Shown: in pieces, positions 18,781-28,838 of the stretch
Layout of the letters: each line of letters begins with the position of its first letter
Position numbering within the stretch: position 1 is the first letter of the stretch
Origin: Xanthomonas arboricola pv. populi
GTDB lineage: Bacteria > Pseudomonadota > Gammaproteobacteria > Xanthomonadales > Xanthomonadaceae
Length of the DNA stretch: 64,000 bases
Direction: 5' to 3'
Assembly: GCF_002939945.1 (NCBI RefSeq)
Contig: NZ_MDEB01000005.1
Coordinates: forward strand, 278,269-342,268
Notes under the pieces: generated by a model
Databases searched by the model: none
What the model saw: only the letters and a program-made list of their open reading frames with translations
What the model was told of the DNA's origin: nothing
Position numbers and translations under genes: made by a program

Positions 18781-21700
18781 ATGCTGATGGTTCGCAAGGC
18801 GTTCCGCCGTGGAGCGCTGTGGGTGTTGTGTGGTTGCATCGCGTGGACTGCAGTGGAGGCTGCACCCGCCGATGCCGACCCGCCCGGTCCCTACGACGTG
18901 CGCGTGCTCGCTGGCGGTGTCGGGCTGAGCAAGAAGCTCGCCGCCGGGACACCGCTGCTGGCCGCCGATGCGGATTGGAGCGTGTCCGGCTGGGTGCGGC
19001 CGTCCAGCGGGACGACCGGCCCGGCGTTGATTGCCGGTCTTGGCGATCCGCAGGCGGCTGGCCGATTCTTCGTCATCGACAACGGCATGCTGGGCTTTGC
19101 CCAAGGCGCAGATCATCTGCTGCGCAGCAAGCAGCAGATGCGTGCCGGTGTCTGGACGCAGGTCGCCGCGATTGCACAGGGCACGCGCCTGCGCCTGTAC
19201 GCCAATGGCCGTCAGGTGGCCAGCGGCAGCGTGCAGCAAACCGCTGTCACGGCCACGCTGGTGTTCGGTCCGCGCCAGCAACCGGTGGCGTATACGCAGC
19301 ACTTCGGCGGCGAGATCGCAGGCTTTACCGCACAGGCCGGTGCGCTGGATGCGGCGGCCATCGCACGGCTTGCCGGACAGACGCCGGATCCGGCGTTGCA
19401 GCGCTTCGAAGACGCATCGCCCGGCTGGCGCGTGCAGGTCAAACAGATGGCGGGGCAACTCGCACCGCAAGCGGCGGCGACCCTGCCGCGCAGTGCGGCG
19501 CCCTTCCCGGCGCCGGTCGCCAGGCCGGTGTCGGATGCGCCTGCGTTGCAGGCGCTGGATGCCGCCTCATGGCGGGTCGGCGCATGGCAACTCGCTGCTG
19601 CGCCAGAGCTCGGTCAAGCCAGCGGTGCGACGCTGTCGCGCAGCGATTACGCCGCCGGCAACACCCGCTGGCGCGCCGCGACCGTACCGGGCACGGTGCT
19701 CACCACGCTGGTCGATCGTGGCGTGTATCCGGACCCGGACATCGGCCTCAACAACATGGCGATTCCCGAATCGCTGAGCCGGCAGGACTGGTGGTACCGC
19801 AGCAGTTTCGATCTGCCGGCGTCACTGCAAGGCAAGCGACTGGAACTGCTGTTCAACGGCATCAACTATGCCGGCGAGATCTGGGTCAACGGCGCCCAGG
19901 TCGGGCGTACCCGTGGCGCATTCGCACGCGGTCGCTTCGATGTCGGCAAGCAGCTCAAGCCGGGCAGGAATGTCATCGCGGTGCGCGTGTCGCCACCGCC
20001 GCATCCCGGCATCGCGCACGAACAATCGATGACGGCGGGCGTCGGCGAAAATGGCGGCATGCAGGCGCTGGACGGACCGACCTTCATCGCCAGCGAAGGC
20101 TGGGACTGGATTCCGGCGGTACGCGATCGCAATGCCGGTCTCTGGCAGGACGTGCAACTGCATGTCACAGGTCCCGTGGCGCTGGGCGATACGCAGGTCG
20201 TCACCGCACGGTTGGCACCGGATCACCGCCGTGCGGAACTCGAGATCAACGTGCCGCTGCGCAACGACACCGCCGCAGCAGTGCAGGGCACGCTGCAGCT
20301 GGCCTTCGGCGATGTGCGCATCCGGCGCGAGGTCAACGTACCGGCCGGTGGCAGCACGCTCAAGCTCACCGCCGCCGATACGCCGCAGCTGGTCGTCGCC
20401 AATCCACGCCTGTGGTGGCCAAACGGCTATGGCGAGCCTGCGCTGTATACCTTGCAGGCAAGTGTCGAGGTGGCCGGTGCGCCATCGGATGCGCGGCAGC
20501 TGCGCTTCGGCATTCGTCAGGTGACCTACGAGCTGTCGTTGTTCGACGACGATGGCGCGTTGCGTCGCGTCCTGGTCGATCTCAATCAAGCCCGGCAACG
20601 CGGCGAGCGCATCGTTGACGTGCGGCATGCAGCGATCCGGCCGGTACCGGGTGGCAATGCGCAATCCCTGTATCCCGGCGCCCTGTCTTCGCCGGCCGTG
20701 CAACTGCTCGACGACACCCGCCTGGCCCCGCATCTGGCGCTGCGCATCAACGGCGTGCGCATTGCGGTGAAGGGCGGCAACTGGGGCATGGACGATTGGC
20801 GCAAGCGGGTCTCGCGCGAGCGGCTGGAGCCGTATTTCCGTCTGCAGCGCGATGCGCACTTCAATGTGGTGCGCAACTGGGTGGGGCAGAACACCGAAGC
20901 CAGTTTCTACGAGCTGGCCGACGAATACGGCATGCTGGTGTTCAACGACTTCTGGCAGTCCACCCAGAACTACAACATGGAGCCGGCCGACGCGGCGCTG
21001 TTCCTGGACAATGCCGCCGAGGTGATCAAGCGCTTCCGCAATCATCCTTCGATCGTGCTGTGGTTCGGGCGCAACGAAGGCGTGCCGGCACCGATCCTCA
21101 ATGAAGGCCTGGACACACTGGTTGCCGAACTCGATGGCACGCGCTGGTACACCGGCAGTTCCAACGAGATCAATCTGCAGGTCAGTGGCCCGTACAACTA
21201 CCGCGAGCCGCTGGCGTACTTCAACAAACTGGCGCAGGGCTTTTCGGTGGAGGTGGGCACGCCCTCGTTCTCCACCCTGGAGTCGTTCAAGGCATCGGTG
21301 CCTGCCGTGCAGGACCAGTGGCCGATCGGCGATGCCTGGGCGTATCACGACTGGCACCAGTCCGGTAACGGCGACACTGCCAGCTTCATGCGCGCGCTGA
21401 CCGACAAGTTCGGTGCGCCGACCAGCCTGGCCGACTTCGAACGCAAGGCGCAGCTGCTCAACTACGAAACGCATCGCGCCATCTTCGAAGGTTTCAACGC
21501 CCAGCTGTGGAGCAAGAACAGCGGGCGGCTGCTATGGATGAGCCATCCGGCCTGGCCTAGCAGTATGTGGCAGATCTACAGCCACGACTACGACACCCAC
21601 GCGGCCTATTACGGTGTGCGCAACGCGGCAGAGATGCTGCATGTGCAGATGAACCTGCCCGGCCACGAGGTGGTGGTGGTCAACAATGCGGCCGAGCCTG

Positions 21701-22251
21701 TGAGCGGCCTGCGCGTACGCGCGGAAGTCTATGCCGCCGACGGAAAGTTGCTGCAGCAGCGCGAGCAAGCGCTGGAAGCCGCAGCGGTTTCGGTGTCGGC
21801 ACCGGTGCTGCAACTTGCGCCATTACTCAAGGACACCAATGGCCTGGGCTTTGTACGGCTGCAATTGCTCGATCGCGATGCGGTCGTGCGTTCACGCAAT
21901 TTCTACTGGGTGGCGCGCGATGCGGCGGCCATGCGCGGCCTGGATGCGCTGGCGGCAGTGCCGGTGCAGCTCAGCACGCGGCTGCAGGAGGGCGCGAAAC
22001 CGGTGCTGCGCGCCACCGTGCGCAATGCCTCGCAACAGGTGGCGCTCAACACCAAGCTGACCCTGGTGGACGCGCAGGGCCAGCGCATCCTGCCGGCGTA
22101 TTACAGCGACAACTATCTCAGTCTGGTGCCGGGCGAGCAGCGCGAGGTCGAGATTCGCGGCCCGTCCGCGGCGAGCCTGCGCAACGCCACGCTGCAGGTG
22201 CGCGGCTGGAATGTCCAACCATCAACAGGCATTGCCAGCGGGCCTCCGTAG
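18781..22251 (+). CDS. Glycoside hydrolase family 2, beta-mannosidase/endo-beta-mannosidase-like, with N-terminal LamG-like domain
   Basis: The 1156-residue exported enzyme starts with a signal peptide (~1-27, AVEA). A concanavalin/LamG-like domain follows (~40-190; WSVSGWVRP, RLRLYANGRQVASG). The GH2 sugar-binding jelly roll (~300-480; WWYRSSF; LLFNGINYAGEIWVNG), the immunoglobulin-like domain and the catalytic barrel follow. The acid/base Glu is in WFGRNEG and the likely nucleophile Glu in FSVEVGTPSF, a pattern closer to mannosylglycoprotein endo-beta-mannosidases than to LacZ. The C-terminus is beta-rich. The frame is open to 18643, but ATG 18781 yields the signal peptide. It is co-oriented with the TonB receptor. 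Confidence 0.9.
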   Translation: MLMVRKAFRRGALWVLCGCIAWTAVEAAPADADPPGPYDVRVLAGGVGLSKKLAAGTPLLAADADWSVSGWVRPSSGTTGPALIAGLGDPQAAGRFFVIDNGMLGFAQGADHLLRSKQQMRAGVWTQVAAIAQGTRLRLYANGRQVASGSVQQTAVTATLVFGPRQQPVAYTQHFGGEIAGFTAQAGALDAAAIARLAGQTPDPALQRFEDASPGWRVQVKQMAGQLAPQAAATLPRSAAPFPAPVARPVSDAPALQALDAASWRVGAWQLAAAPELGQASGATLSRSDYAAGNTRWRAATVPGTVLTTLVDRGVYPDPDIGLNNMAIPESLSRQDWWYRSSFDLPASLQGKRLELLFNGINYAGEIWVNGAQVGRTRGAFARGRFDVGKQLKPGRNVIAVRVSPPPHPGIAHEQSMTAGVGENGGMQALDGPTFIASEGWDWIPAVRDRNAGLWQDVQLHVTGPVALGDTQVVTARLAPDHRRAELEINVPLRNDTAAAVQGTLQLAFGDVRIRREVNVPAGGSTLKLTAADTPQLVVANPRLWWPNGYGEPALYTLQASVEVAGAPSDARQLRFGIRQVTYELSLFDDDGALRRVLVDLNQARQRGERIVDVRHAAIRPVPGGNAQSLYPGALSSPAVQLLDDTRLAPHLALRINGVRIAVKGGNWGMDDWRKRVSRERLEPYFRLQRDAHFNVVRNWVGQNTEASFYELADEYGMLVFNDFWQSTQNYNMEPADAALFLDNAAEVIKRFRNHPSIVLWFGRNEGVPAPILNEGLDTLVAELDGTRWYTGSSNEINLQVSGPYNYREPLAYFNKLAQGFSVEVGTPSFSTLESFKASVPAVQDQWPIGDAWAYHDWHQSGNGDTASFMRALTDKFGAPTSLADFERKAQLLNYETHRAIFEGFNAQLWSKNSGRLLWMSHPAWPSSMWQIYSHDYDTHAAYYGVRNAAEMLHVQMNLPGHEVVVVNNAAEPVSGLRVRAEVYAADGKLLQQREQALEAAAVSVSAPVLQLAPLLKDTNGLGFVRLQLLDRDAVVRSRNFYWVARDAAAMRGLDALAAVPVQLSTRLQEGAKPVLRATVRNASQQVALNTKLTLVDAQGQRILPAYYSDNYLSLVPGEQREVEIRGPSAASLRNATLQVRGWNVQPSTGIASGPP

Positions 22252-22270
22252 CGGCGCCAGCGCGTTGCCA

Positions 22271-22319
22271 CGCCGTGCCCCCGCACGGCGGTCGCACTGA
22301 CGCGCCGATTGCGCGTCAG
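22271..22319 (+). other. Two tandem hairpins between the GH2 and TonB receptor genes
   Basis: CGCCGTGC/GCACGGCG (22271-22278 with 22283-22290) and CTGACGCGC/GCGCGTCAG (22297-22305 with 22311-22319) form two perfect stems 6 bases apart, with no T-tract. They could slow or process the GH2-receptor transcript, allowing different expression of the two genes. Confidence 0.6.
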
Positions 22320-22392
22320 CCAATACCGCATTGCCGTTCCTGCAATGCCATTCGAAACGGTCGTGGATTGTCGTCATCCCTGGGAGGGGACC

Positions 22393-25329
22393 ATGAACAA
22401 GCTGCATGCGAACACCTGCCACACCCCACTGGCCGCCGCACTCGCGGCCGCACTCACGCTGCTTGCAGGCAGCGCAGGCGCACAGGACGCCGGCAACGCC
22501 GCCGGGGTCACCGACCTGGACAAGGTCATGGTCAAGGGCGTGCGCGGCGCGCAGGCCGAGGCCATCGAAAACAAGCGCACCGCTGCGCAGATCATCGACT
22601 CGATCTCTGCAGAGGACATCGGCAAGTTGCCCGATGTCACCATCACCGATTCGCTGCAACGCGTGCCCGGCGTGCAGATCCGGCGTTCGGCCGGCGAGGG
22701 CTCGCAGCTCAATATCCGCGGCATGCCGCAGGTGCAGACCACCATGAACGGCGAGTTGTACCTGAGCGCCGGTGGCGGCGACCAGTACGGCCAACCGAAC
22801 ATCGGCCGCGCGCAGCCGGATTTCGTCGACATCCCGCCGACGCTGTTCAGCGGCGTGGACGTGATCAAATCGCCGACCGCCGCCGATCTGGATGGCGGGA
22901 TCAGCGGTACCGTCTCGCTGAAGACGCGGCGCCCGTTCGACCTGCCGGAAGGCTGGACCTTCAGCGGCCAGGCCGAGGGCTCCTACGGCGACCGCGTGCA
23001 GGAACTCAACGAGCTGTACTCGGGCCTGGCCAGTTTCCGCACCGAGCGTTGGGGCGCGTTGCTGGCGGTGTCGTACTCCGATGCCACGCTGGAGAACAAG
23101 CATCCCAGCGTGTATTCCAATGGCGCGCAGAAATCCACCGAGCAGAACGTGGGCTTTGATTTCAACGGCGATGGCCGCATCGGCAGCAATACCGATCCGT
23201 CCAACCTGCCACGCGATTATTTCTACAACTGGGTCGCCACCGAGCTGGACAACCGCAGCACCGATCGCCAGCGCACCGGCATCAACGGCTCGTTTCAGTT
23301 CAACATCAACGACGCATGGACGGTGCTGGCCGATGCGGCCTACACCAAGCTCGAAGACCAGGACACCTCGGTCGCGGCGCAGCTGCACACCGGTTGGGCC
23401 ACCAACCAGCTGCAGCCCGGATCGGTGGTCGATTCCAATGGCGTGCTGGAATACGGTCAGTTCCGCTACAACCGCTTTCAGGCCCACTCGATGGCCGGCG
23501 TCGCCGACTCGGACGCGCTCAACACCAATCTGGAACTGCGCTTCGATGACGGTGGCCCCTTGCGTGCCTCGTTCCGGTGGGTGCATGGCGATGCGCAGCG
23601 CACCTACGACGAAGCGCGTGCCGATGCGGTGGTGACACGCGGCGACCAGATCACCCGCGCAGGCGGGGTGACGCAGTGGGCCAACGCCAATGGCCTGCCG
23701 ACGGTGGATGCCTCGGTGGATTTCCGCGGCACCTATCCGGCGGTCAACCTCGGCACCGATGTGTCCAACCCGGACAACTGGCAGCTGATGTCGACCTGGG
23801 CGCAGGGCAACAAGATCGAAGCGACGATGGACGCATTCCGCGCCGATGGCACCTTCGAGTTCGACGAGGGCGTGGTGCGTGGCTTCCAGTTCGGCATCCG
23901 CTACGGCGAGCGCGAGGTCAAGCTGGACACCTATCGCTATCTATCGCCGGTGTCGACCACCTGCGCCGACCCGAATCGCTCGCTGTATTACTTCAAGGAT
24001 CCGCTGATCGTGGACACCTGCAGCGGCGTCTCCGAAGCGCGTCTGCTGCCGTTCAATTCGATTCCCGGTTACTGGGCGTATTTCAACGACTTCGATCCGC
24101 TCAAGGTCACCGGCCTGGGCAGCCAGGGGCTGCCGGCGATCAATCCGCAGGTCATGAAGGACCCGGTGGGCTATCTCAACAGTCTGTACCCCGGCAACGT
24201 GGCCTATCAGCAGGCTGCCGATTCGTACAAGGTCACCGAGAAGAGCACTGCGGCGTATTTTCTGGCGAATCTGGAAGGTGGTACCGGCAGCGCGGTCCCG
24301 TGGACGGCTAACATCGGCGCACGCATCGTGCAGACCAAGCTGGCGATCGATCAGTACCTGAGCAGCGGCAATGTGTTCATCGGCAACGTGGAATGGAACG
24401 GCGTCAGCCCGGCGATCGGTACCAATCGATTGAACCGCCAATACACCGACGTGCTGCCCACCGCCAACCTGTCGCTGGACATCACCGATGCGCAGAAGAT
24501 GCGTTTCGCCTACAACAAGGCGGTGGCGCGCCAGGACCTGCCCGATCTCGGGCGTGGGCTGGTGAGCTTCTACGCGGTCAACGGCACGCCACCGCGCAAT
24601 CCCGCGTTGCCCTCGGATGCGGTGCTGTTCCTCAATGGCCGCTCCGGCAATCCGGATCTGGATCCGTATCGCGCCACCAACTACAACGCCTCGTGGGAAT
24701 GGTATTTCTCCGATGCGTCGCTGATCAGCGTGGGTGCGTTCCTGATCGACGTGAAGTCGTTCCCCACCACGGTGACCAACATCGAACTATTGCCCGACGC
24801 CGATGGCGTGGCGCGGCTGGGCGGCCCGGTGGAGCGCATCGTCAATGGCGGTGGCGGCAAGATCAAGGGCTTTGAAGTGGGGTATCAGCAAGCCTTCGAC
24901 TTCCTGCCCGGCTGGTTGAGCGGCTTCGGTACCAACATCAACTACACCTTCTCCGACGCCGACACCGACAACACCGATATCGAAGGCAATACGTTGCCGA
25001 TTGGCGACAATTCCAAGCATCAGGCCAATGCGGTGCTGTGGTACCAGAAGGACAAGTTGCAGGCACGCGTGGCCTACAACTGGCGCAGCAAGCGCTTCAG
25101 CCAGGTCAACAGCGGTGCATGGGGCGACGAGCTGGCGATTTGGAACGACGACGTCGGCTATCTCGATGCGTCCTTCAGCTACGACGTCAACGACCATCTG
25201 ACCCTGTACGCTCAGGCGACCAACCTGACCGGCGAAAGCGAGCGGCGCTACGCGCAGTGGACCAACCACTACTACGATCAGAACATCTTCGAGCGCCGTT
25301 ACTACGCCGGCCTGCGTCTACGGTTCTGA
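22393..25329 (+). CDS. TonB-dependent outer-membrane receptor (carbohydrate uptake type)
   Basis: The 978-residue receptor has a signal peptide (~1-27, SAGA|QD). A plug domain follows (IENKRTAAQIIDSISAEDIGKLPD; ADSLQR-like VTITDSLQRVPGVQIRR; INIRG-like LNIRGMPQV; SGTVSLKTRRPFD). A 22-strand barrel ends in the aromatic YYAGLRLRF. It belongs to the TonB receptor type usual next to glycosidases in Xanthomonas. GGGAGGGG just upstream sets ATG 22393. It probably imports the glycan fragment handled by the neighbouring GH2 and GH97 enzymes; the ligand is not known. A true T-tract terminator lies downstream. Confidence 0.94.
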   Translation: MNKLHANTCHTPLAAALAAALTLLAGSAGAQDAGNAAGVTDLDKVMVKGVRGAQAEAIENKRTAAQIIDSISAEDIGKLPDVTITDSLQRVPGVQIRRSAGEGSQLNIRGMPQVQTTMNGELYLSAGGGDQYGQPNIGRAQPDFVDIPPTLFSGVDVIKSPTAADLDGGISGTVSLKTRRPFDLPEGWTFSGQAEGSYGDRVQELNELYSGLASFRTERWGALLAVSYSDATLENKHPSVYSNGAQKSTEQNVGFDFNGDGRIGSNTDPSNLPRDYFYNWVATELDNRSTDRQRTGINGSFQFNINDAWTVLADAAYTKLEDQDTSVAAQLHTGWATNQLQPGSVVDSNGVLEYGQFRYNRFQAHSMAGVADSDALNTNLELRFDDGGPLRASFRWVHGDAQRTYDEARADAVVTRGDQITRAGGVTQWANANGLPTVDASVDFRGTYPAVNLGTDVSNPDNWQLMSTWAQGNKIEATMDAFRADGTFEFDEGVVRGFQFGIRYGEREVKLDTYRYLSPVSTTCADPNRSLYYFKDPLIVDTCSGVSEARLLPFNSIPGYWAYFNDFDPLKVTGLGSQGLPAINPQVMKDPVGYLNSLYPGNVAYQQAADSYKVTEKSTAAYFLANLEGGTGSAVPWTANIGARIVQTKLAIDQYLSSGNVFIGNVEWNGVSPAIGTNRLNRQYTDVLPTANLSLDITDAQKMRFAYNKAVARQDLPDLGRGLVSFYAVNGTPPRNPALPSDAVLFLNGRSGNPDLDPYRATNYNASWEWYFSDASLISVGAFLIDVKSFPTTVTNIELLPDADGVARLGGPVERIVNGGGGKIKGFEVGYQQAFDFLPGWLSGFGTNINYTFSDADTDNTDIEGNTLPIGDNSKHQANAVLWYQKDKLQARVAYNWRSKRFSQVNSGAWGDELAIWNDDVGYLDASFSYDVNDHLTLYAQATNLTGESERRYAQWTNHYYDQNIFERRYYAGLRLRF

Positions 25330-25343
25330 TCCGGCTGCATGGT

Positions 25344-25522
25344 TGTGCGACACGGCGCACCTGCGCGCCGTGTCGCACATGTTTCGCTGTTGTCACGTTC
25401 CAAGCGGTCATTGCGCTCTACTTCCCGTCGCCGCTGATTGCGGCGCTGCAGTACGCCTGACGGCAACGTCGGGCACCCTCCCATTCGGCCGCATCGTCGG
25501 GAAGCGATGTGGCCGTTTTTTT
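25344..25522 (+). terminator. Hairpin and intrinsic terminator after the TonB receptor
   Basis: A perfect 15-bp stem with a 6-base loop lies at 25344-25358/25365-25379. About 100 bases further, an 11-bp stem (25486-25496/25505-25515) is followed by seven T residues (25516-25522). The second is a classic rho-independent terminator on the plus strand. Confidence 0.8.
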
Positions 25523-25573
25523 GTGCGTGCTGCGGCCGCGCTCAGGTATCACACGCTGCTGATCGACGCACCA

Positions 25574-26626
25574 TTACCGCGCCGGCGGCCCTGCCGTCGA
25601 GCCGCGCTTGACCACGGTGTACTTCATCACCTGATGCACGCCCGGTGCGGTATCGCCCTTGCGTCGCTGACGGATCGCATCGGCCAGCAGCGACACCGCC
25701 GCGCGGCCCATCGCAGTGACCGGTTGATGCACGGTGGTGAGTTCGGGCCAGATGGTGGTGGCCACCGGGGTGTCGTCGAAGCCGGCGACCGACACATCCT
25801 CGGGCACGCGCAAGCCCAGGCCGTGTGCGACCGCAACGGCCGCAGCCGCCATATCGTCGTTGCTGCAGAAGATGGCGGTGGGTGGTTGTGCCTGTGCGAG
25901 CAGGCTGCGCGCGGCAAGCAGGCCGGAGTGATAGGTGAACAGACCGTCTGCCATCAATTCTTCGGCCACAGGCAGGCCGGCGGCCTGCAGGCTGTCGAGA
26001 TAGCCGTTGGCACGTAACGCGCTTGGCGTGTGCTTGGGGTCGCCCTTGATCAAGGCGATGCGGCGATGGCCGAGTTCGATCAGGTGATCGACGATGCCGC
26101 GCGCGGCCTGGTAGTCGTCGATGCGCACCGAGCTGATTTGCGCCATCGGTGCGCCGCTCGCCACCGCCACGACCGGGATACCGCGCGCATCGAGTTCGGC
26201 GATGGTCTGGCGTGAATCGCATAACGGGGGCGGCAGGATCACCCCGTCCACGCCGGCCGCCAGCAAACGCTCGGTGGCGGCACGCTGGCTGCGGATGGCG
26301 CCGCATTTTTCCACCAGCACCTGGCTGCCATTGAGGCTGCTCTGTTCGAGCAGGCCGAGCATGAATTGATTGAGGTAGGCCGCGCTGGGATTGCTGTACA
26401 GCACGCCGATGCGCAACAGCCCGCTGGTGCGCAACGAACGGCCTGCCAGGTTGGGGCGATACCCCAATGCCTGTACCGAGGCTTCCACGCGTACGCGCAT
26501 CTCCTCGCCGACATGCGGGTGGCGGTTGATGACGCGCGAGGCCGTCATCGGCGAGACGCCGGCGTGCTTGGCGACATCCAGCAAGGTCGCTGCGTTGTTG
26601 GCACTGCGTTGGCGCTTGGCCGCCAT
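25574..26626 (-). CDS. LacI-family transcriptional regulator
   Basis: The 350-residue repressor has an N-terminal helix-turn-helix (LLDVAKHAGVSPMTASRVIN, ~18-37) with hinge YRPNLAGRSLR. A periplasmic-binding-protein-like effector domain follows (IGVLYSNPSAAYLNQF; GVILPPPL; CSNDDMAAAAVAVAHGLGL; VAGFDDTP). ATG 26626 places the HTH at the usual distance; the frame is open to 26713. It is convergent with the TonB receptor gene. It probably controls the GH97/GH2/receptor genes through the palindrome at 18624, with a locus-derived sugar as inducer. Confidence 0.93.
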   Translation of the reverse strand: MAAKRQRSANNAATLLDVAKHAGVSPMTASRVINRHPHVGEEMRVRVEASVQALGYRPNLAGRSLRTSGLLRIGVLYSNPSAAYLNQFMLGLLEQSSLNGSQVLVEKCGAIRSQRAATERLLAAGVDGVILPPPLCDSRQTIAELDARGIPVVAVASGAPMAQISSVRIDDYQAARGIVDHLIELGHRRIALIKGDPKHTPSALRANGYLDSLQAAGLPVAEELMADGLFTYHSGLLAARSLLAQAQPPTAIFCSNDDMAAAAVAVAHGLGLRVPEDVSVAGFDDTPVATTIWPELTTVHQPVTAMGRAAVSLLADAIRQRRKGDTAPGVHQVMKYTVVKRGSTAGPPAR

Positions 26627-26818
26627 TGTGTGTGCTCGTCCTGGAGTGGAAGCGAAAGGGCAGATGATGCGCTTGAGGCCTGCAGCAACCGAGACGTGCC
26701 TGGCCGCTGGCAATCGTCACTGCCGATGTCGGGTATCGGCACAGACAACGCGCACCGTGCGCGTCACCTGTGCCATCCGCACTCAACCGAGGTGCGCCCG
26801 CGACGTCTTCAGCCGCAC

Positions 26819-28237
26819 TTACTCGCTCGGCGGTTGCACGCTCTTCGCGCGACTACCGAAATCGCCATCCGCTTCGGCCGCCAGATACGCAAATACCGTG
26901 TAGGCCGCGACGTTTTGCGCAAGCGCCTTGGGGTCGATCTTGTCCAGCGTGTCGTCTGCGGTGTGGTGCAGATCGAAGTAGTCGGTGCCGTCCTGCGCCA
27001 GCCATGCCCATGCGCCGCCCTTGGTGGAGATCGGGCCGACATCCGGGCCGGGACCGCCCTTGTCCGGCGCATAGGCGATGCCCAACGGCGCGAGCACCTC
27101 GGCGATCTGTTTGGTCGCGGCGCGCGAGTCTTCCGGTGCCGCCGAGCCGGTGTTGAACGCATAGATGCGCCCGGCACCGAAGTCGCTCTCCGCACCGATC
27201 TGATGCAGCGCCATGTCCCTGGCATCCTTGCCGTGCGCGGCCGCATACGCCTTGCCGCCGTACAGGCCCTGCTCCTCGTTGGCGAAGGCCACCACGCGGA
27301 TGCTGCGCTTGGGCGCCTGCTTGAGTTGGCCGATCAGGTGGCCTGCGGCCATGGTGATCGCCACGCCGGCGCCATCGTCGATCGCGCCGGTGCCCAGATC
27401 CCACGAATCCAGATGCCCGCCGATCACCACCACTTCCTTCGGTTTGCTGCGTCCGGTGATTTCGCCGATCACGTTGTAGGAGGTCGCGGTGCCGTCCCAG
27501 CCGCAATCCAGTGCCAGCCGCACACGCGTGCTGCCCAGCGCGGCCAGGCGCGCGAGCTGGTTGGCATCGGGCACCGACAACGCCGCTGCCGGTACCGGCG
27601 TCAGGCCTTCATCGAAACGGGTGATGCCGGTATGCGGCACACGGTGCGAGTCGGTGCCGGCCGAGCGCATCACGAAGCCGACCGCGCCCTTGCGGATCGC
27701 TTCCGACGGGCCCTTGCTGCGCACCGCGCCGCCATTGCCGTAATCCTTGCCGTCGCGCGCCTTGGTCATCTGGTAATCGACGAACGCGATCTTGCCGGCC
27801 AGCGAGCCGGCCGGCGCGGCCTGCAGTGCGGCCAGGTTTTCGAAGCGCACCACCTCGCCTTCGACGGTGCCGCCCGGGCTGCCGCCCAGTGCGGTGATGT
27901 GCAGGGGCTGCGCATGCGCACCGATCACCGCGGCCTGCTCGCTGCGCCGCTGCCACTTGGGAAAACTCACCGGCTCGGTCCACACCTTGTCGAAACCCAG
28001 CGACTGGAACTTGGCCTTGGCCCAGGCCACCGCGCGCGGATCGGCCTCGCCACCGGCAATGCGCGGGCCCACTTCGGTGGTCAGCGATTCCACCACCGCA
28101 ACGCCGGTGGTGTCGGCCAGGGCCTGCTCGCGCAGCTGCGCGGCGGTGCGTAGCGCGCCATCGGCGATGGTGGTCTGTGCGGCAAGCGCAGGCGCGCAGG
28201 CGAGTAGGGCAGAGATGGCAACAGCGAGGCGACGCAT
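26819..28237 (-). CDS. Secreted M28-family zinc peptidase with PA domain
   Basis: The 472-residue peptidase has a signal peptide (~1-20, APALA|AQ). A protease-associated insert occupies ~125-260. The M28 catalytic core shows metal ligands in GGHLDSWDLG, the bridging Asp in IDDGAG, the catalytic Glu pair in FANEEQG, and the last His in DLHHTADD. It probably acts as an aminopeptidase or carboxypeptidase in the periplasm or outside. ATG 28237 gives the signal peptide; an earlier in-frame start at 28258 does not improve it. Confidence 0.92.
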   Translation of the reverse strand: MRRLAVAISALLACAPALAAQTTIADGALRTAAQLREQALADTTGVAVVESLTTEVGPRIAGGEADPRAVAWAKAKFQSLGFDKVWTEPVSFPKWQRRSEQAAVIGAHAQPLHITALGGSPGGTVEGEVVRFENLAALQAAPAGSLAGKIAFVDYQMTKARDGKDYGNGGAVRSKGPSEAIRKGAVGFVMRSAGTDSHRVPHTGITRFDEGLTPVPAAALSVPDANQLARLAALGSTRVRLALDCGWDGTATSYNVIGEITGRSKPKEVVVIGGHLDSWDLGTGAIDDGAGVAITMAAGHLIGQLKQAPKRSIRVVAFANEEQGLYGGKAYAAAHGKDARDMALHQIGAESDFGAGRIYAFNTGSAAPEDSRAATKQIAEVLAPLGIAYAPDKGGPGPDVGPISTKGGAWAWLAQDGTDYFDLHHTADDTLDKIDPKALAQNVAAYTVFAYLAAEADGDFGSRAKSVQPPSE

Positions 28238-28346
28238 GCAGGACGGCTCCAACGACAAGGGGACCCCGAGCTTATCAGCGCGAGGTCCCCCGTCTGCGTG
28301 CGAAAGGTCATCCCCCTGCGCGAAGTTGCGCAGCGGATGCGTCCGC

Positions 28347-28778
28347 TTACGGCACGCCCGGTGTCTTCAGCGTGTCGTTCTTCAACGAATCGCGGATCTC
28401 GCGCAGCAACAGCACTTCTTCGCTCGGGCCCTTGGGGGCGTCCGGCTTGCGGTGGGTCAGGCGGTTGATCAACTTGACCACCATGAAGATCGCAAAGGCG
28501 ATGATCACGAACTGCACGACGGTGTTGATGAAATCGCCGTAGCCGATGGCCACTGCCGGAATTTCCTTGCCGGTGGCATCGACACCGGCTGGCTTGAGCA
28601 CCCAGGCCAGGCGCGAGAAATCCACATTGCCGATGGCCCAGCCGATCGGCGGCATGATGATCTTTTCCACCAGCGCAGTGACGATCTTGCCGAACGCTGC
28701 ACCGATAACCACACCGACCGCCAGGTCGATGACATTGCCACGCATCGCGAATTGCTTGAATTCGCTGACCATTCCCAT
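28347..28778 (-). CDS. mscL: Large-conductance mechanosensitive channel
   Basis: The 143-residue channel opens under membrane tension to release solutes during hypo-osmotic shock. The amphipathic N-terminal helix and TM1 read [28 protein letters not shown] periplasmic loop follows, then TM2 ([19 protein letters not shown]), the NRL segment and a charged C-terminal helix ([11 protein letters not shown]). Length matches the family (~136-145). Confidence 0.97.
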   Translation of the reverse strand: MGMVSEFKQFAMRGNVIDLAVGVVIGAAFGKIVTALVEKIIMPPIGWAIGNVDFSRLAWVLKPAGVDATGKEIPAVAIGYGDFINTVVQFVIIAFAIFMVVKLINRLTHRKPDAPKGPSEEVLLLREIRDSLKNDTLKTPGVP

Positions 28779-28838
28779 AGCGCACTCCAGATGCGGTCGC
28801 GGACCAACTGCCGCGGTGTGATCGTAGCGGGCGGCGTG

